A DNA stretch of 26,820 nt from JBHELQ01 sp046262995 (GTDB taxonomy: Bacteria; Actinomycetota; Thermoleophilia; Solirubrobacterales; Thermoleophilaceae): contig JBHELQ010000036.1 of the NCBI GenBank assembly GCA_046262995.1, positions 1 through 26,820 of the forward strand, given 5' to 3'. A model generated the notes under the pieces. The model was not told the origin of the DNA and searched no databases. It saw only the letters and a list, made by a program, of their open reading frames with translations. Shown here one piece after another: positions 12,920 to 20,775 of the stretch (the stretch's first letter is position 1; each line of letters opens with the position of its first letter). Both the position numbers and the translations under genes were made by a program.

Positions 12920-15079
12920 ATGGCTTCCGCCGGCTCTGCCTGCCTCGCCGTCGGACTGCTGACCGCGCTCTACGCGGCGGCGGCCTCCCTCTACGGCGCC
13001 CGCTCCGGCCGGCGCGGATTCGTGACGTCCGGCAGGCGGGCGATCTACTGCCTGGCCGGGATGCTGGTGGTCGCCTTCGGCCTGCTCGAGGCGGCCTTCC
13101 TGCGCTCGGACTTCTCCTACGCGGTCGTCAGCTCGGCGTCGTCGACGGACACGCCGACCTTCTACAAGGTCACTGCGCTGTGGTCCACCCAGGACGGCTC
13201 GCTGCTCCTGTGGGCGACGCTCCTGTCGCTCTTCTCGACGGCGGTGCTCTTCCTGACGCGGCGCTCGCTGCGCGAGATCGCTCCCTATGCGGCGGCCGTA
13301 CTCGGCATCGTCGCCGCCTTCTTCCTGCTCCTGATGGTGGGCTGGGAGAACCCCTTCCGCACGCTCGCCAACGCTCCCGCCGAGGGCAACGGGCTGAACC
13401 CGCTCCTGCGCCACCCGGCGATGATGATCCACCCGCCGATGCTCTATACGGGCTACGTCGGCTTCGCGATCCCGTTCGCCTTCGCGGTCGGCGCGCTCGT
13501 CACCCGGCGCACCGGAGCCGACTGGATCCGGGCCACGCGCCGCTTCACGCTCGTGGCCTGGACCTTCCTGGGCACCGGCATCATGCTCGGCGCGCTCTGG
13601 TCCTACACGGAGCTCGGCTGGGGCGGCTACTGGGGGTGGGACCCGGTCGAGAACGCGTCGCTCATGCCCTGGCTGACCGGCACTGCCCTGCTCCATTCCG
13701 TGATGGTTCAGGAGAAGCGCGGGATGCTGAAGGTCTGGAACGCCTCCCTCGTGTGCGGGACCTTCGTGCTCGCGCTGCTCGGCACCTTCCTGGTCCGCTC
13801 GGGCATCCTCAGCTCGATCCACGCCTTCGGCGCCTCCACGATCGGCGTGCAGTTCCTGGTCTTCATCGGGCTCGTGGTGGCGCTGTCGGCGGCGCTGATC
13901 GTGGCGCGCCTGCCCGACCTGCGCTCCCAGGCGCGGTTCGACTCACTCCTCTCGCGCGAGGCGCTGTTCCTGCTGAACAACCTGGTGCTCGTCGCGCTGT
14001 GTGCCGTGATCCTCTGGGGCACCTTCTTCCCGCTCGTCTCGGAGGCCGTGACCGGGACCAAGGCCAGCCTCGGGCCGCCCTGGTTCGACCAGTACACGCG
14101 CCCGCTCGCGCTCGCGCTCGTGCTGCTGGCGGGGGTCGGCCCCGTCGTCGCGTGGAGGCGAATCAGCTGGCGAGGGCTCCGGCGGGTGCTGGCGCTTCCG
14201 GTCGGAGTCGCGCTGGCGGCCCTCGGCGTGCTGCTGGCGTTCACCTCGGCCGCCGACAGCCTCTCGTCGCTCGCCATGTTCTGCTTCGTCGCATTCGTGC
14301 TCGCCGTCGTCGGCCAGGAGCTCTGGCGCGGCGCGTCGGCGCGCCGGGTGATGACCGGCGAAGCCTTCCCGCGCGCCCTGGTACGGCTCTTCGGCCGCAA
14401 CAGGCGGCGCTACGGCGGCTATCTGGTGCACGCCGGGATTGCCGTGCTGTTCCTCGGCGTGGCGGCGTCCTCGGCCTTCATCCACCAGCGCGACGTGCGA
14501 ATCTCGCCGGGCCAGTCGTTCAAGCTCGACGGCTACGACATCACCTACCGCAAGCCGACCGCCGCCATCGGCGCCGACCGGGCCGGCACGGGCGCGCCCA
14601 TCTCGCTCGGCGCGGTGCTCGACGCCCGCAAGGGCGACAAGCGCTTCACGCTGCGCCCGTCGCGCAACTTCTACCCCAGCAACGATCCGGGCGGCGGCGT
14701 GGTCAGCCGCTTCTTCGAGGGAGAGGCCACCAGCGAGGTCGACCTGCGCTGGGGGCTCCGCCGCGACCTGTGGCTGGCCATCCGCCCTGACATCAGCACG
14801 CTCAACGGGCCGCTGCGGATAGCCGACGCGAAGTTCGCGCGGGCGAACGGCGACGTGCTGGGCGTGGTGGTGGCCGCGCTGGCCGAGCGTTACCGGCGCG
14901 ATCCGCCGCCCGCGTCGTTCCGGGCGATCGTGTCCCCGCTCGTGGCCTGGATCTGGATCGGGGGGGCGCTGGCGGTGTTCGGCGCCCTGGTGGCACTGTG
15001 GCCCTCGCCCGAGGCCAGGCTGCGGAGAGCGCGCAGCCTCTACGCCGCGCGGCTCGGTCGCGAGCTCTCGCGGGCCTGA
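12920..15079 (+). CDS. ccmF: Cytochrome c heme lyase CcmF
   Basis: 719-residue, about 15-helix membrane protein that attaches heme to reduced apocytochrome c. The WWD heme-handling motif is GWGGYWGWDPVENASLMPWL (starting G233; W234, W238, W240, D241). Likely axial-ligand histidines are H165 and H171 in RHPAMMIHPPMLYTG and H504 in GGYLVHAGIAVLFLG. A large extracytoplasmic domain follows (about 520-660, with FEGEATSEVDLRWGLRRDLWLAI), then a final helix. At 719 residues it is longer than the common 620-660. The ATG follows the ccmE stop after one base (TGAGATG). It is the central gene of ccmE-ccmF-ccmI-like, and the thiol-handling partners lie about 7.4 kb away on the other strand. Confidence 0.95.
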   Translation: MASAGSACLAVGLLTALYAAAASLYGARSGRRGFVTSGRRAIYCLAGMLVVAFGLLEAAFLRSDFSYAVVSSASSTDTPTFYKVTALWSTQDGSLLLWATLLSLFSTAVLFLTRRSLREIAPYAAAVLGIVAAFFLLLMVGWENPFRTLANAPAEGNGLNPLLRHPAMMIHPPMLYTGYVGFAIPFAFAVGALVTRRTGADWIRATRRFTLVAWTFLGTGIMLGALWSYTELGWGGYWGWDPVENASLMPWLTGTALLHSVMVQEKRGMLKVWNASLVCGTFVLALLGTFLVRSGILSSIHAFGASTIGVQFLVFIGLVVALSAALIVARLPDLRSQARFDSLLSREALFLLNNLVLVALCAVILWGTFFPLVSEAVTGTKASLGPPWFDQYTRPLALALVLLAGVGPVVAWRRISWRGLRRVLALPVGVALAALGVLLAFTSAADSLSSLAMFCFVAFVLAVVGQELWRGASARRVMTGEAFPRALVRLFGRNRRRYGGYLVHAGIAVLFLGVAASSAFIHQRDVRISPGQSFKLDGYDITYRKPTAAIGADRAGTGAPISLGAVLDARKGDKRFTLRPSRNFYPSNDPGGGVVSRFFEGEATSEVDLRWGLRRDLWLAIRPDISTLNGPLRIADAKFARANGDVLGVVVAALAERYRRDPPPASFRAIVSPLVAWIWIGGALAVFGALVALWPSPEARLRRARSLYAARLGRELSRA

Positions 15080-15091
15080 CGGCGCGCGGCG

Positions 15092-15391
15092 GTGGAGTAC
15101 GCGGCCGCCGTCCTGCTGCTCGTGGCCGTGGTCGCGCTGGTGGTGGTACCGCCGTTGTGGAGGCGCGACGAGCCGGAGCGCCACGAAGACGGCCGCCTCC
15201 AGGAGCTCGAGGCCGCGAAGGAGGCGAAATACCGCGAGATCCGCGACGCCGAGCTCGATTTCCGGATGGGCAAGGTGTCGGAGGCCGACTGGCGCGCGCT
15301 CGACCGCGAGCTGCGCGCCGAGGCGATCGAGCTCCTGCGCCAGCTCGACCGCGCAGGGGACCCTGATCCGCGCGGGCAGCCGCTACCCTGA
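15092..15391 (+). CDS. Short CcmI-like cytochrome c biogenesis protein
   Basis: 99-residue protein with one N-terminal membrane helix (about 3-21) and a charged helical hairpin, roughly residues 35-85. The pattern LEAAKEAKYREIRDAELDFRMGKV followed by SEADWRALDRELRAEA is the N-terminal CcmI/CycH motif (two helices with a GK-S-DW/Y turn). The long TPR domain that binds apocytochrome c in proteobacterial CcmI is absent. Its place right after ccmF (12 bases) supports a role as a minimal CcmI membrane module. The GTG at 15092 is chosen because it gives the complete membrane helix. It ends 5 bases before the secG start. Confidence 0.72.
   Translation: MEYAAAVLLLVAVVALVVVPPLWRRDEPERHEDGRLQELEAAKEAKYREIRDAELDFRMGKVSEADWRALDRELRAEAIELLRQLDRAGDPDPRGQPLP
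15384..15389 (+). promoter_or_regulatory. -10-like box before secG
   Basis: TACCCT overlaps the stop of the CcmI-like gene and ends 7 bases before the secG ATG. It matches the TA...T spacing seen before several other starts here. secG lacks a Shine-Dalgarno sequence, so it might also be transcribed on its own as a leaderless mRNA. Confidence 0.25.
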
Positions 15392-15396
15392 CCGCG

Positions 15397-15624
15397 ATGG
15401 TGGCGATCCTGAGCGGGCTTCAAGTGATACTCGCCGTGGTGGTGATCGTGCTCGTGCTGCTGCACTCGGGCAAGGACACCGGCCTCTCCGGCGCCTTCGG
15501 CGTCGGCACCGGCGCGGGGCCCTTCGGCGGGGGCTCGCTGGTGGAGCGCAATCTGAATCGATGGACGATCGGGTTCGCGCTCGTGTTCGTGGCGAACGTG
15601 ATCGCCCTGCTCAAGCTCCAGTAG
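15397..15624 (+). CDS. secG: Preprotein translocase subunit SecG
   Basis: 75-residue inner-membrane subunit of the SecYEG channel. It has two hydrophobic helices (about 6-22 and 57-72) joined by the typical Gly-rich loop with LHSGKDTGLSGAFG and the LVERNLNRWT segment before the second helix. Length and layout are normal. It follows the CcmI-like gene by 5 bases, so it is probably in the ccmE-ccmF operon. Its last 14 bases are antisense to the 3' end of the convergent PQQ dehydrogenase gene. Confidence 0.94.
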   Translation: MVAILSGLQVILAVVVIVLVLLHSGKDTGLSGAFGVGTGAGPFGGGSLVERNLNRWTIGFALVFVANVIALLKLQ

Positions 15625-17584
15625 CTACCCGGAACCTCACCAGCTTCCGTCCGGTGTTGCCCGCCCCGTCGAGGCCTCGCAGGCACAGGCGGTAGGGGCC
15701 GGGATGCATGCGGCCGCCGAGCCGGATGCGCCAGCGCCAGCTTCCATCGCGCCTCGGGGTCAAGCGCGCGCGGATGTAGCGCGGACGTTTGCAGCGTCGG
15801 GTCCCCCGGCTGAGCCGGCCGCGTGACTTGAGCCACCAACGGCAGCCCGGCCCCCTTCGGGAACGGCGACCGAGCGCCACTGCGAGACGGGTCAGGCCGG
15901 ATGAGTCGCGAGCCGTGCCGCTCAGGATCCCCCGGCGGGCGGCGAGGCCGCTGCGGGGATCGAACCAGAAGGTGGGTCCCGACCGGTCCCGTGGCGCAAG
16001 CCGAGCGCCCGGCTGGTGCCCTGTGGAGGGCGCCGGTGAGACGGGCGGGTTCGCCACGTCGATTCCGACGCCTGCGTTTGCACTGCCGCCGCGACCGTCG
16101 TCCACGGTGAGAGTCGCCTGATAGCTGCCGCCGTCGGCATAGATATGCGTGGGCGAGGGGGCAGTGCTGGGCGGGCTTCCATCCCCGAAATCCCAGCTAT
16201 AGGTGAGCGAGTCGCCGTCGAGGTCACTCGAGCCGCTGCCGTCGAAATTGACCGTGAGCGGTGTCGTCCCGGTCGTGTTGTCGGCGCTCGCCGCTGCAGC
16301 CGGAGCGTTGTTCGGCGGCCCCACTATCTCGCGCACCGCCCCGGTGCCGGCAGCCCCGGTTCCGTAGTCGGCGTATACCAGGTTGCCGTCGGGCCCCTGT
16401 TCCAGGTCCACCCCTCGCCAGCCATCGGCGAAGTCGGCCGCCACCAGCTGTCCGTTTGAATCGCGGGTGAGCGTCTTCACAAAGCCGGCGTTGTAGTCGC
16501 CGAAGAAGATCAAGCCGCGAAACCGGCTCGGGTAGGTATGGCCGTGGTACTCCGGGCCGGCAATGATCGAGTTGCCGCCGGCCGTGTGCAGGTACTCGTA
16601 GTCGGGCGGCGTGTGCGCGTCGGCGGTGCCTTCCTTGCCGTACTCCGGCGGACACTTCGGGTCGTCCTTGTAGCCGGAGGTTGGGCCGGAAGTGTGCTCG
16701 CTCGCCTCGTAGCAGGGCCAGCCGTAACTCTTCCCACCGGACGTCAAGAGGTCGATCTCCTCCAGCCTCGTCCAGCCGACGTCTGCGACCACCACGCCAC
16801 CATCGGGACGGAGCGTGAAGCGGAACGGATTCCGGAAGCCTTTCGCGTACAGCTTCGTGCATACGTGGCCGAGGTCACCGTCTCCGGGGCAGAAGGAATG
16901 CCCGGGGAGTCCGTGCCCCGCGCGGTCGATGTGCATGATCTTCCCCGCGAGGCCGGCCTCGTCGTAGCTGCGGAAAGCCAGTTGATCGACGGCCTCATAA
17001 CCCGCGCCATCGCCCGAACCGACCCAAAGGGTCCCGTCCGGCGCTGAGCGCACCGTTCCAATGGTGTGGGAGTCGCCGTCTGCGGGGATGCAGTCGACCC
17101 CGTTGTCGGCCGCCGGGCAGGGGCCCGACACCGAGCTTCCGAGCAGCACCTTTTCCTCCGCGACGGCATCCGAGGCGTCCAGCTGGACCCGCAGAAGCTG
17201 GGCGACCGCCGGCGACGAGCCGTCCGGCGTGAGGGGATACAGCTCGTACGTGTAGAGCAGGTAGAGGTAGCCGTTCGAGCTGAAGTTGGAGTCGACGGCG
17301 AGGCCGAGCAGCCCTCGAGTGCCGTACGAGTTCACGCGGTCGCGCAGGTCCAGCAAGGTGGTCGGCGACGCGGCCCCGGGCTCTAAGACCTGGACCAGCC
17401 CCGACTGCTGCGCAATCAGCATCCGCCCGTCGGGGATCCAGTCGATCGCGGTGGGGCGGGTCAGGCCAGAGACCAAGGTGCTCTCGTAGAAGTCGGCCGG
17501 ATACGTCGCAGCAGCGCTGGTGGCCGGTGCCCCCCAAGCGAAGCAGCCGGCGACGAGCAGCGTGATCAGAATGCGTCCGTGCAT
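15611..17584 (-). CDS. Secreted PQQ-dependent sugar dehydrogenase-like protein with PKD domain
   Basis: 657-residue exported protein. The glucose/sorbosone dehydrogenase beta-propeller (about 30-420) has the catalytic-base His candidate H173 in GDSHTIG, plus GLLGLAVD, VGSGDG, GFRNPFRFTL, GGKSYGWPCYE and FFGDYNAGFV, resembling Asd/soluble GDH relatives. A PKD domain follows (YSWDFGDGS, SYQATLTVDDG). The C-terminal domain of about 100 residues is rich in arginine and ends in a cell-surface Ig-like strand pattern. The start MHGRILITLLVAGC at 17584 gives a clean export signal. LVAGC also fits a lipobox, so it may be a lipoprotein. A GTG at 17608 would add eight residues. The 3' end overlaps secG by 14 bases. 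Confidence 0.87.
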   Translation of the reverse strand: MHGRILITLLVAGCFAWGAPATSAAATYPADFYESTLVSGLTRPTAIDWIPDGRMLIAQQSGLVQVLEPGAASPTTLLDLRDRVNSYGTRGLLGLAVDSNFSSNGYLYLLYTYELYPLTPDGSSPAVAQLLRVQLDASDAVAEEKVLLGSSVSGPCPAADNGVDCIPADGDSHTIGTVRSAPDGTLWVGSGDGAGYEAVDQLAFRSYDEAGLAGKIMHIDRAGHGLPGHSFCPGDGDLGHVCTKLYAKGFRNPFRFTLRPDGGVVVADVGWTRLEEIDLLTSGGKSYGWPCYEASEHTSGPTSGYKDDPKCPPEYGKEGTADAHTPPDYEYLHTAGGNSIIAGPEYHGHTYPSRFRGLIFFGDYNAGFVKTLTRDSNGQLVAADFADGWRGVDLEQGPDGNLVYADYGTGAAGTGAVREIVGPPNNAPAAAASADNTTGTTPLTVNFDGSGSSDLDGDSLTYSWDFGDGSPPSTAPSPTHIYADGGSYQATLTVDDGRGGSANAGVGIDVANPPVSPAPSTGHQPGARLAPRDRSGPTFWFDPRSGLAARRGILSGTARDSSGLTRLAVALGRRSRRGPGCRWWLKSRGRLSRGTRRCKRPRYIRARLTPRRDGSWRWRIRLGGRMHPGPYRLCLRGLDGAGNTGRKLVRFRVATGA

Positions 17585-17639
17585 CAGCCAGGTGACCCGG
17601 CGGTCCACCTTAGACCGGAATTGCAGGCAGAGCGAGTCG

Positions 17640-18311
17640 CTAGCTGCGGATCCGCGCCAGTGCCATCGCGTCCTCGATGGCCGCCCGCTTGACCCGTTCC
17701 GGATCGATCGGGAAGACGTCCGGCACGCCCGGCGAGAGCTCGCGCACGCCCACCTGGATGCGGGCCAGGTGCATCGTGCCGAGCACCTGCGTGTAGAGGT
17801 GGTTCGCGCTGAAGTCGGGGTCGTCTATCTCGAACGCGCCCCGCTCCTTTCCGAGCGCCAGGATCCTGGCGAGCGTCGACACGCAGGCCGCCATGCTCTG
17901 CCCGAGCCGGAACCAGACCGCGTCCGAGACGACCTCGCGCAGCTCCCTGGCGGGACGGCGCATGAGCGACAGGGAGCAGTCGAGGAAGGCCGGGTACTTG
18001 AGGCAGAAGCTCGCGTAGCGGTCGCACGCCTGGCGCAGGAGCTCGGCCGGGTCGGCGCGCTCGTCGAAGCGGAAGCCGCGGCCGTTCAGCTCGGCCAGGT
18101 AGCTCGTGACCGTCGCGACGAACAGCTCCTCCTTGGAGGCGAAGTGGCGGTAGATCAGCGCCCGGTTAATCCCGACCGCCCGTGCGATCTCGTCGATCGG
18201 CGCGTCCTGGAGCCCGCGCTCGTCGAACAGCTTGCGCGTGGCCTCCACGATGTCGCGCTCGCGCTCGCGGCGGGCGGCGGGGCGCGGGCGGGTGGCGTCC
18301 GGGGTGGCCAT
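17640..18311 (-). CDS. TetR-family transcriptional regulator
   Basis: 223-residue repressor-type protein. A short basic N-tail (RPRPAARRERER) is followed by the TetR helix-turn-helix (about 20-66) with RKLFDERGLQDAPIDEIARA and GINRALIYRHFASKEELF. The all-alpha ligand-binding domain has no recognisable ligand signature. It faces an acyl-CoA dehydrogenase across about 100 bases that hold a palindromic operator candidate, so it most likely controls that gene and itself; the effector may be an acyl-CoA. The ATG at 18311 lies only 8 bases after a good -10 box, indicating a leaderless transcript. Confidence 0.93.
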   Translation of the reverse strand: MATPDATRPRPAARRERERDIVEATRKLFDERGLQDAPIDEIARAVGINRALIYRHFASKEELFVATVTSYLAELNGRGFRFDERADPAELLRQACDRYASFCLKYPAFLDCSLSLMRRPARELREVVSDAVWFRLGQSMAACVSTLARILALGKERGAFEIDDPDFSANHLYTQVLGTMHLARIQVGVRELSPGVPDVFPIDPERVKRAAIEDAMALARIRS

Positions 18312-18319
18312 CGCGTGGC

Positions 18320-18349
18320 ACTATACCCACGTTTAGACGCCTGTGTCAC
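18320..18349 (-). promoter_or_regulatory. Leaderless promoter of the tetR gene at 18311
   Basis: On the minus strand, GTGACA (18349-18344; five of six matches to TTGACA) and TATAGT (18325-18320; five of six to TATAAT) are separated by 18 bases. Only 8 bases follow before the ATG, so transcription should begin at or beside the start codon. Confidence 0.6.
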
Positions 18350-18356
18350 GGATAGA

Positions 18357-18374
18357 TTGACAAGTGTTTACACT
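18357..18374. promoter_or_regulatory. Operator candidate and -35 box before the acyl-CoA dehydrogenase
   Basis: AGTGT-TT-ACACT (18363-18374) is an inverted repeat with perfect 5-bp arms. It directly abuts a consensus TTGACA (18357-18362) on the plus strand, although no good -10 box lies 16-18 bases from that TTGACA. TACACT within the palindrome could itself be a -10 box. A second partial copy, GTTTAGAC, at 18331-18338 resembles GTTTACAC at 18367-18373. The likely ligand is the divergent TetR protein. Confidence 0.45.
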
Positions 18375-18412
18375 GGCAGGCCCCGCCGACCAAGGACCGA
18401 GAGGAGCATGCG

Positions 18413-19690
18413 ATGGAAGCCGCCACCGGCACGAGCTCAGACGACGTAGCCGCGCAGGTCGCGGGTGAGGCCCAGGAGGCGCCGTTCACGCTCGAGCTCT
18501 CGCAGGACCAGCAGGACGTGCGCGACTGGGTCCACGGCTTCGCCGAGGGCGTGGTGCGCCCGGCCGCCGCCGAGTGGGACGAGCGCGAGGAGACCCCATG
18601 GCCCGTGATCCAGGAGGCCGCGAAGATCGGCCTCTACGGGTTCGAGGGCATCGCGCAGTTCTGGGCGGATCCCTCGGGGCTGACCTTCCCGATCGTCAAC
18701 GAGGAGCTGTTCTGGGGCGACGCCGGCATCGGCCTGTCGATCATGGGCACGACGCTCGCGGTGGCCGGCATCTACTCGGCCGGCACGCAGGAGCAGCTGC
18801 TCGAGTGGGTGCCGCAGTGCTACGGCACGCCCGAGGACCCGAAGGTCGGGGCCTTCTGCGTCAGCGAGCCCGACGCCGGCTCGGACGTCTCTTCCCTGCG
18901 GACCCGCGCGAAGTACGACGAGGCAAAGGACGAGTGGATCCTGAACGGCCAGAAGGCGTGGGCCACGAACGGGGGCATCGCGAACATCCACGTGGTCGTC
19001 GCCTCAGTCGACCCGGAGCTGGGCGCTCGCGGGCAGGCGGCGTTCGTGATCCCGCCCGGCAGCGACGGGCTGGAGATGGGCACGAAGGTCAAGAAGCACG
19101 GCCTGCGCTCCTCGCACACCGCCGACGTCTTCCTGGACGACTGCCGCGTGCCCGGCTCGTGCCTGCTCGGCGGCAAGGAGAAGCTCGACGAGCGCATGGC
19201 GCACGCGCGCGAGGGCACGCGCGCCAAGAGCCAGGCGGCCATGCGCACCTTCGAGGTCAGCCGCCCCACGGTGGGCGCCCAGGCGATCGGGATCGCGCGC
19301 GCCGCCTATGAGTACGCGCTCGACTACGCGAAGGAGCGCTCCCAGTTCGGCCGCCCGATCATCGAGAACCAGGCCATCGGCTTCGCGCTCGCCGACATGA
19401 AGATGGAGATAGACGCCGCCCGGTTGCTCGTCTGGCGCGCGGCCTGGATGGGCCGCACCGGTCAGGCGTTCACCGCCGCGGAAGGCTCGATGTCGAAGCT
19501 GAAGGCCGGGGAGGTCGCCGTGTGGGCCACCGAGCGCGCGATCCAGATCCTGGGCGGTAACGGCTACACCCGGGAGTACCCGGTGGAGCGGATGCACCGC
19601 GACGCCAAGATCTACACGATCTTCGAGGGCACCTCGGAGATCCAGCGACTCGTGATCGCGCGCGCCATCTCGGGAATGCAGATCCGATGA
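18413..19690 (+). CDS. Acyl-CoA dehydrogenase family protein
   Basis: 425-residue FAD-dependent dehydrogenase that introduces an alpha,beta double bond in an acyl-CoA. The N-terminal helical domain has a roughly 25-residue acidic/Ala-rich tail before LELSQDQQDVRDWV. The middle domain has FCVSEPDAGSDVSSLRT and WATNGG. The C-terminal domain has RSQFGRPIIENQAIGFALADMKMEID, LGGNGYTREYPVERMHRDAK and the catalytic Glu E405 in YTIFEGTSEIQ. The substrate chain length is not evident. The ATG at 18413 has GAGGAG 6 bases upstream; another ATG at 18408 is out of frame. It overlaps the alpha/beta hydrolase by ATGA, and the pair is probably controlled by the divergent TetR. Confidence 0.95.
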   Translation: MEAATGTSSDDVAAQVAGEAQEAPFTLELSQDQQDVRDWVHGFAEGVVRPAAAEWDEREETPWPVIQEAAKIGLYGFEGIAQFWADPSGLTFPIVNEELFWGDAGIGLSIMGTTLAVAGIYSAGTQEQLLEWVPQCYGTPEDPKVGAFCVSEPDAGSDVSSLRTRAKYDEAKDEWILNGQKAWATNGGIANIHVVVASVDPELGARGQAAFVIPPGSDGLEMGTKVKKHGLRSSHTADVFLDDCRVPGSCLLGGKEKLDERMAHAREGTRAKSQAAMRTFEVSRPTVGAQAIGIARAAYEYALDYAKERSQFGRPIIENQAIGFALADMKMEIDAARLLVWRAAWMGRTGQAFTAAEGSMSKLKAGEVAVWATERAIQILGGNGYTREYPVERMHRDAKIYTIFEGTSEIQRLVIARAISGMQIR

Positions 19691-20649
19691 CGCCCAGTAC
19701 GAAGAAGAGGGCTCCGGCCCGGCGACCGGCTCGCCGCCGCCGCTCCTCCTTCGAGCCGCGGGAGCTGACGCTTCACGGCCACCGCGTCGTCTACCGGCTG
19801 TCGGGGGAGGGCCCGCTGCTCGTGCTCGTGCACGGGATCACCTCGAGCTCCCAGACGTGGGAGAGCATCGGCCCCCGGTTGGCCGAGCGCTTCACCGTGC
19901 TGGCGCCGGACCTGCTCGGGCACGGACGCTCCGCCAAGCCGCGCGGCGACTACTCGCTGGGCGCCTACGCAAGCGGCATCCGCGACCTGATGATCTCGCT
20001 CGGGTTCGAACGCGGCACCTTCGTCGGGCACTCCCTCGGCGGCGGCGTGGCCATGCAGCTCGCCTACCAGTTCCCGGAGCGCACTGAGCGGCTGGTGCTC
20101 GTGTCGAGCGGCGGGCTGGGCCGCGAGGTGAGCCTCGTGCTGCGGGCGGCGACCATTCCCGGAGCGGAGGTGGTCCTGCCCCTGCTCGCGAGCAACCGCC
20201 TGCTGGGCGCGGGCCGCGGCGTGGGTCGCTTCCTGGACCGCGTGCGACTGAGCCCGAAGACGGACATCGCCGAGATCGCCCGTGGGCACGCCTCGCTGGC
20301 CGACCCCGAGGCCAGGGCCGCGTTCGTGCACACGCTGCGGGCGGTCGTCGAGCCGAGCGGGCAGCGCGTCGACGCCCGCGACCGCCTCTACCTCGCGCGC
20401 GAGGTGCCCTTCCTGATCATGTGGGGCGAGGAGGATTCGGTCATCCCCGCCAGGCACGGGCAGCGCGCGCACGAGCTCGTTCGCGGAAGCCGGCTGGAGG
20501 TGCTGCCGGACGCGGGCCACTTCCCGCACCTGGACCAGCCGGACCGCTTCCTGGAGGTGCTCGCCGACTTCGTCGACTCGACCGAGCCGGCGGCGGTGCC
20601 GCCCGAGCGCTGGAGCCGCCTGTTGGCCGGCGACCCTCCAACTCGCTAG
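19687..20649 (+). CDS. Alpha/beta hydrolase
   Basis: 320-residue alpha/beta hydrolase. A basic, Arg/Lys-rich N-tail (5-19) precedes the fold. The oxyanion-hole region is LVHGITSSSQTW (48-59), the nucleophile elbow GHSLGG (S116), the acid D250 in WGEEDSVIP and the base H278 in PDAGHFPHLD, so the catalytic triad is complete. The substrate is unknown; an ester or thioester related to the neighbouring acyl-CoA dehydrogenase is an inference from the ATGA overlap of the two genes. The start is fixed by this overlap. Confidence 0.93.
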   Translation: MTPSTKKRAPARRPARRRRSSFEPRELTLHGHRVVYRLSGEGPLLVLVHGITSSSQTWESIGPRLAERFTVLAPDLLGHGRSAKPRGDYSLGAYASGIRDLMISLGFERGTFVGHSLGGGVAMQLAYQFPERTERLVLVSSGGLGREVSLVLRAATIPGAEVVLPLLASNRLLGAGRGVGRFLDRVRLSPKTDIAEIARGHASLADPEARAAFVHTLRAVVEPSGQRVDARDRLYLAREVPFLIMWGEEDSVIPARHGQRAHELVRGSRLEVLPDAGHFPHLDQPDRFLEVLADFVDSTEPAAVPPERWSRLLAGDPPTR

Positions 20650-20669
20650 CCCTCGCCGACATATCGGGC

Positions 20670-20692
20670 GGATGTTTCATCGCGCGACATCC
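20670..20692. repeat. Inverted repeat upstream of the DUF6351-like gene
   Basis: GGATGT (20670-20675) and ACATCC (20687-20692) are perfect 6-bp arms around 11 bases, in the 126-base gap between the hydrolase and the secreted protein gene. It could be an operator or a weak hairpin end for the preceding operon. I see no clear promoter in the same gap, only GGTATGTC at 20695-20702. Confidence 0.3.
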
Positions 20693-20775
20693 TGGGTATG
20701 TCATCGCTTCGTCAGGCGCGTGACGCGGCGGGGGCTGATCGTCGCGCGCTCAGGGGGGACGAAACGGGAGGACGC

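Noticed and set aside
13180..14790. 536-codon frame overlapping ccmF in another frame
   Set aside because: Arg-rich translation of GC-rich third positions; ccmF has the WWD motif and continuous membrane helices.
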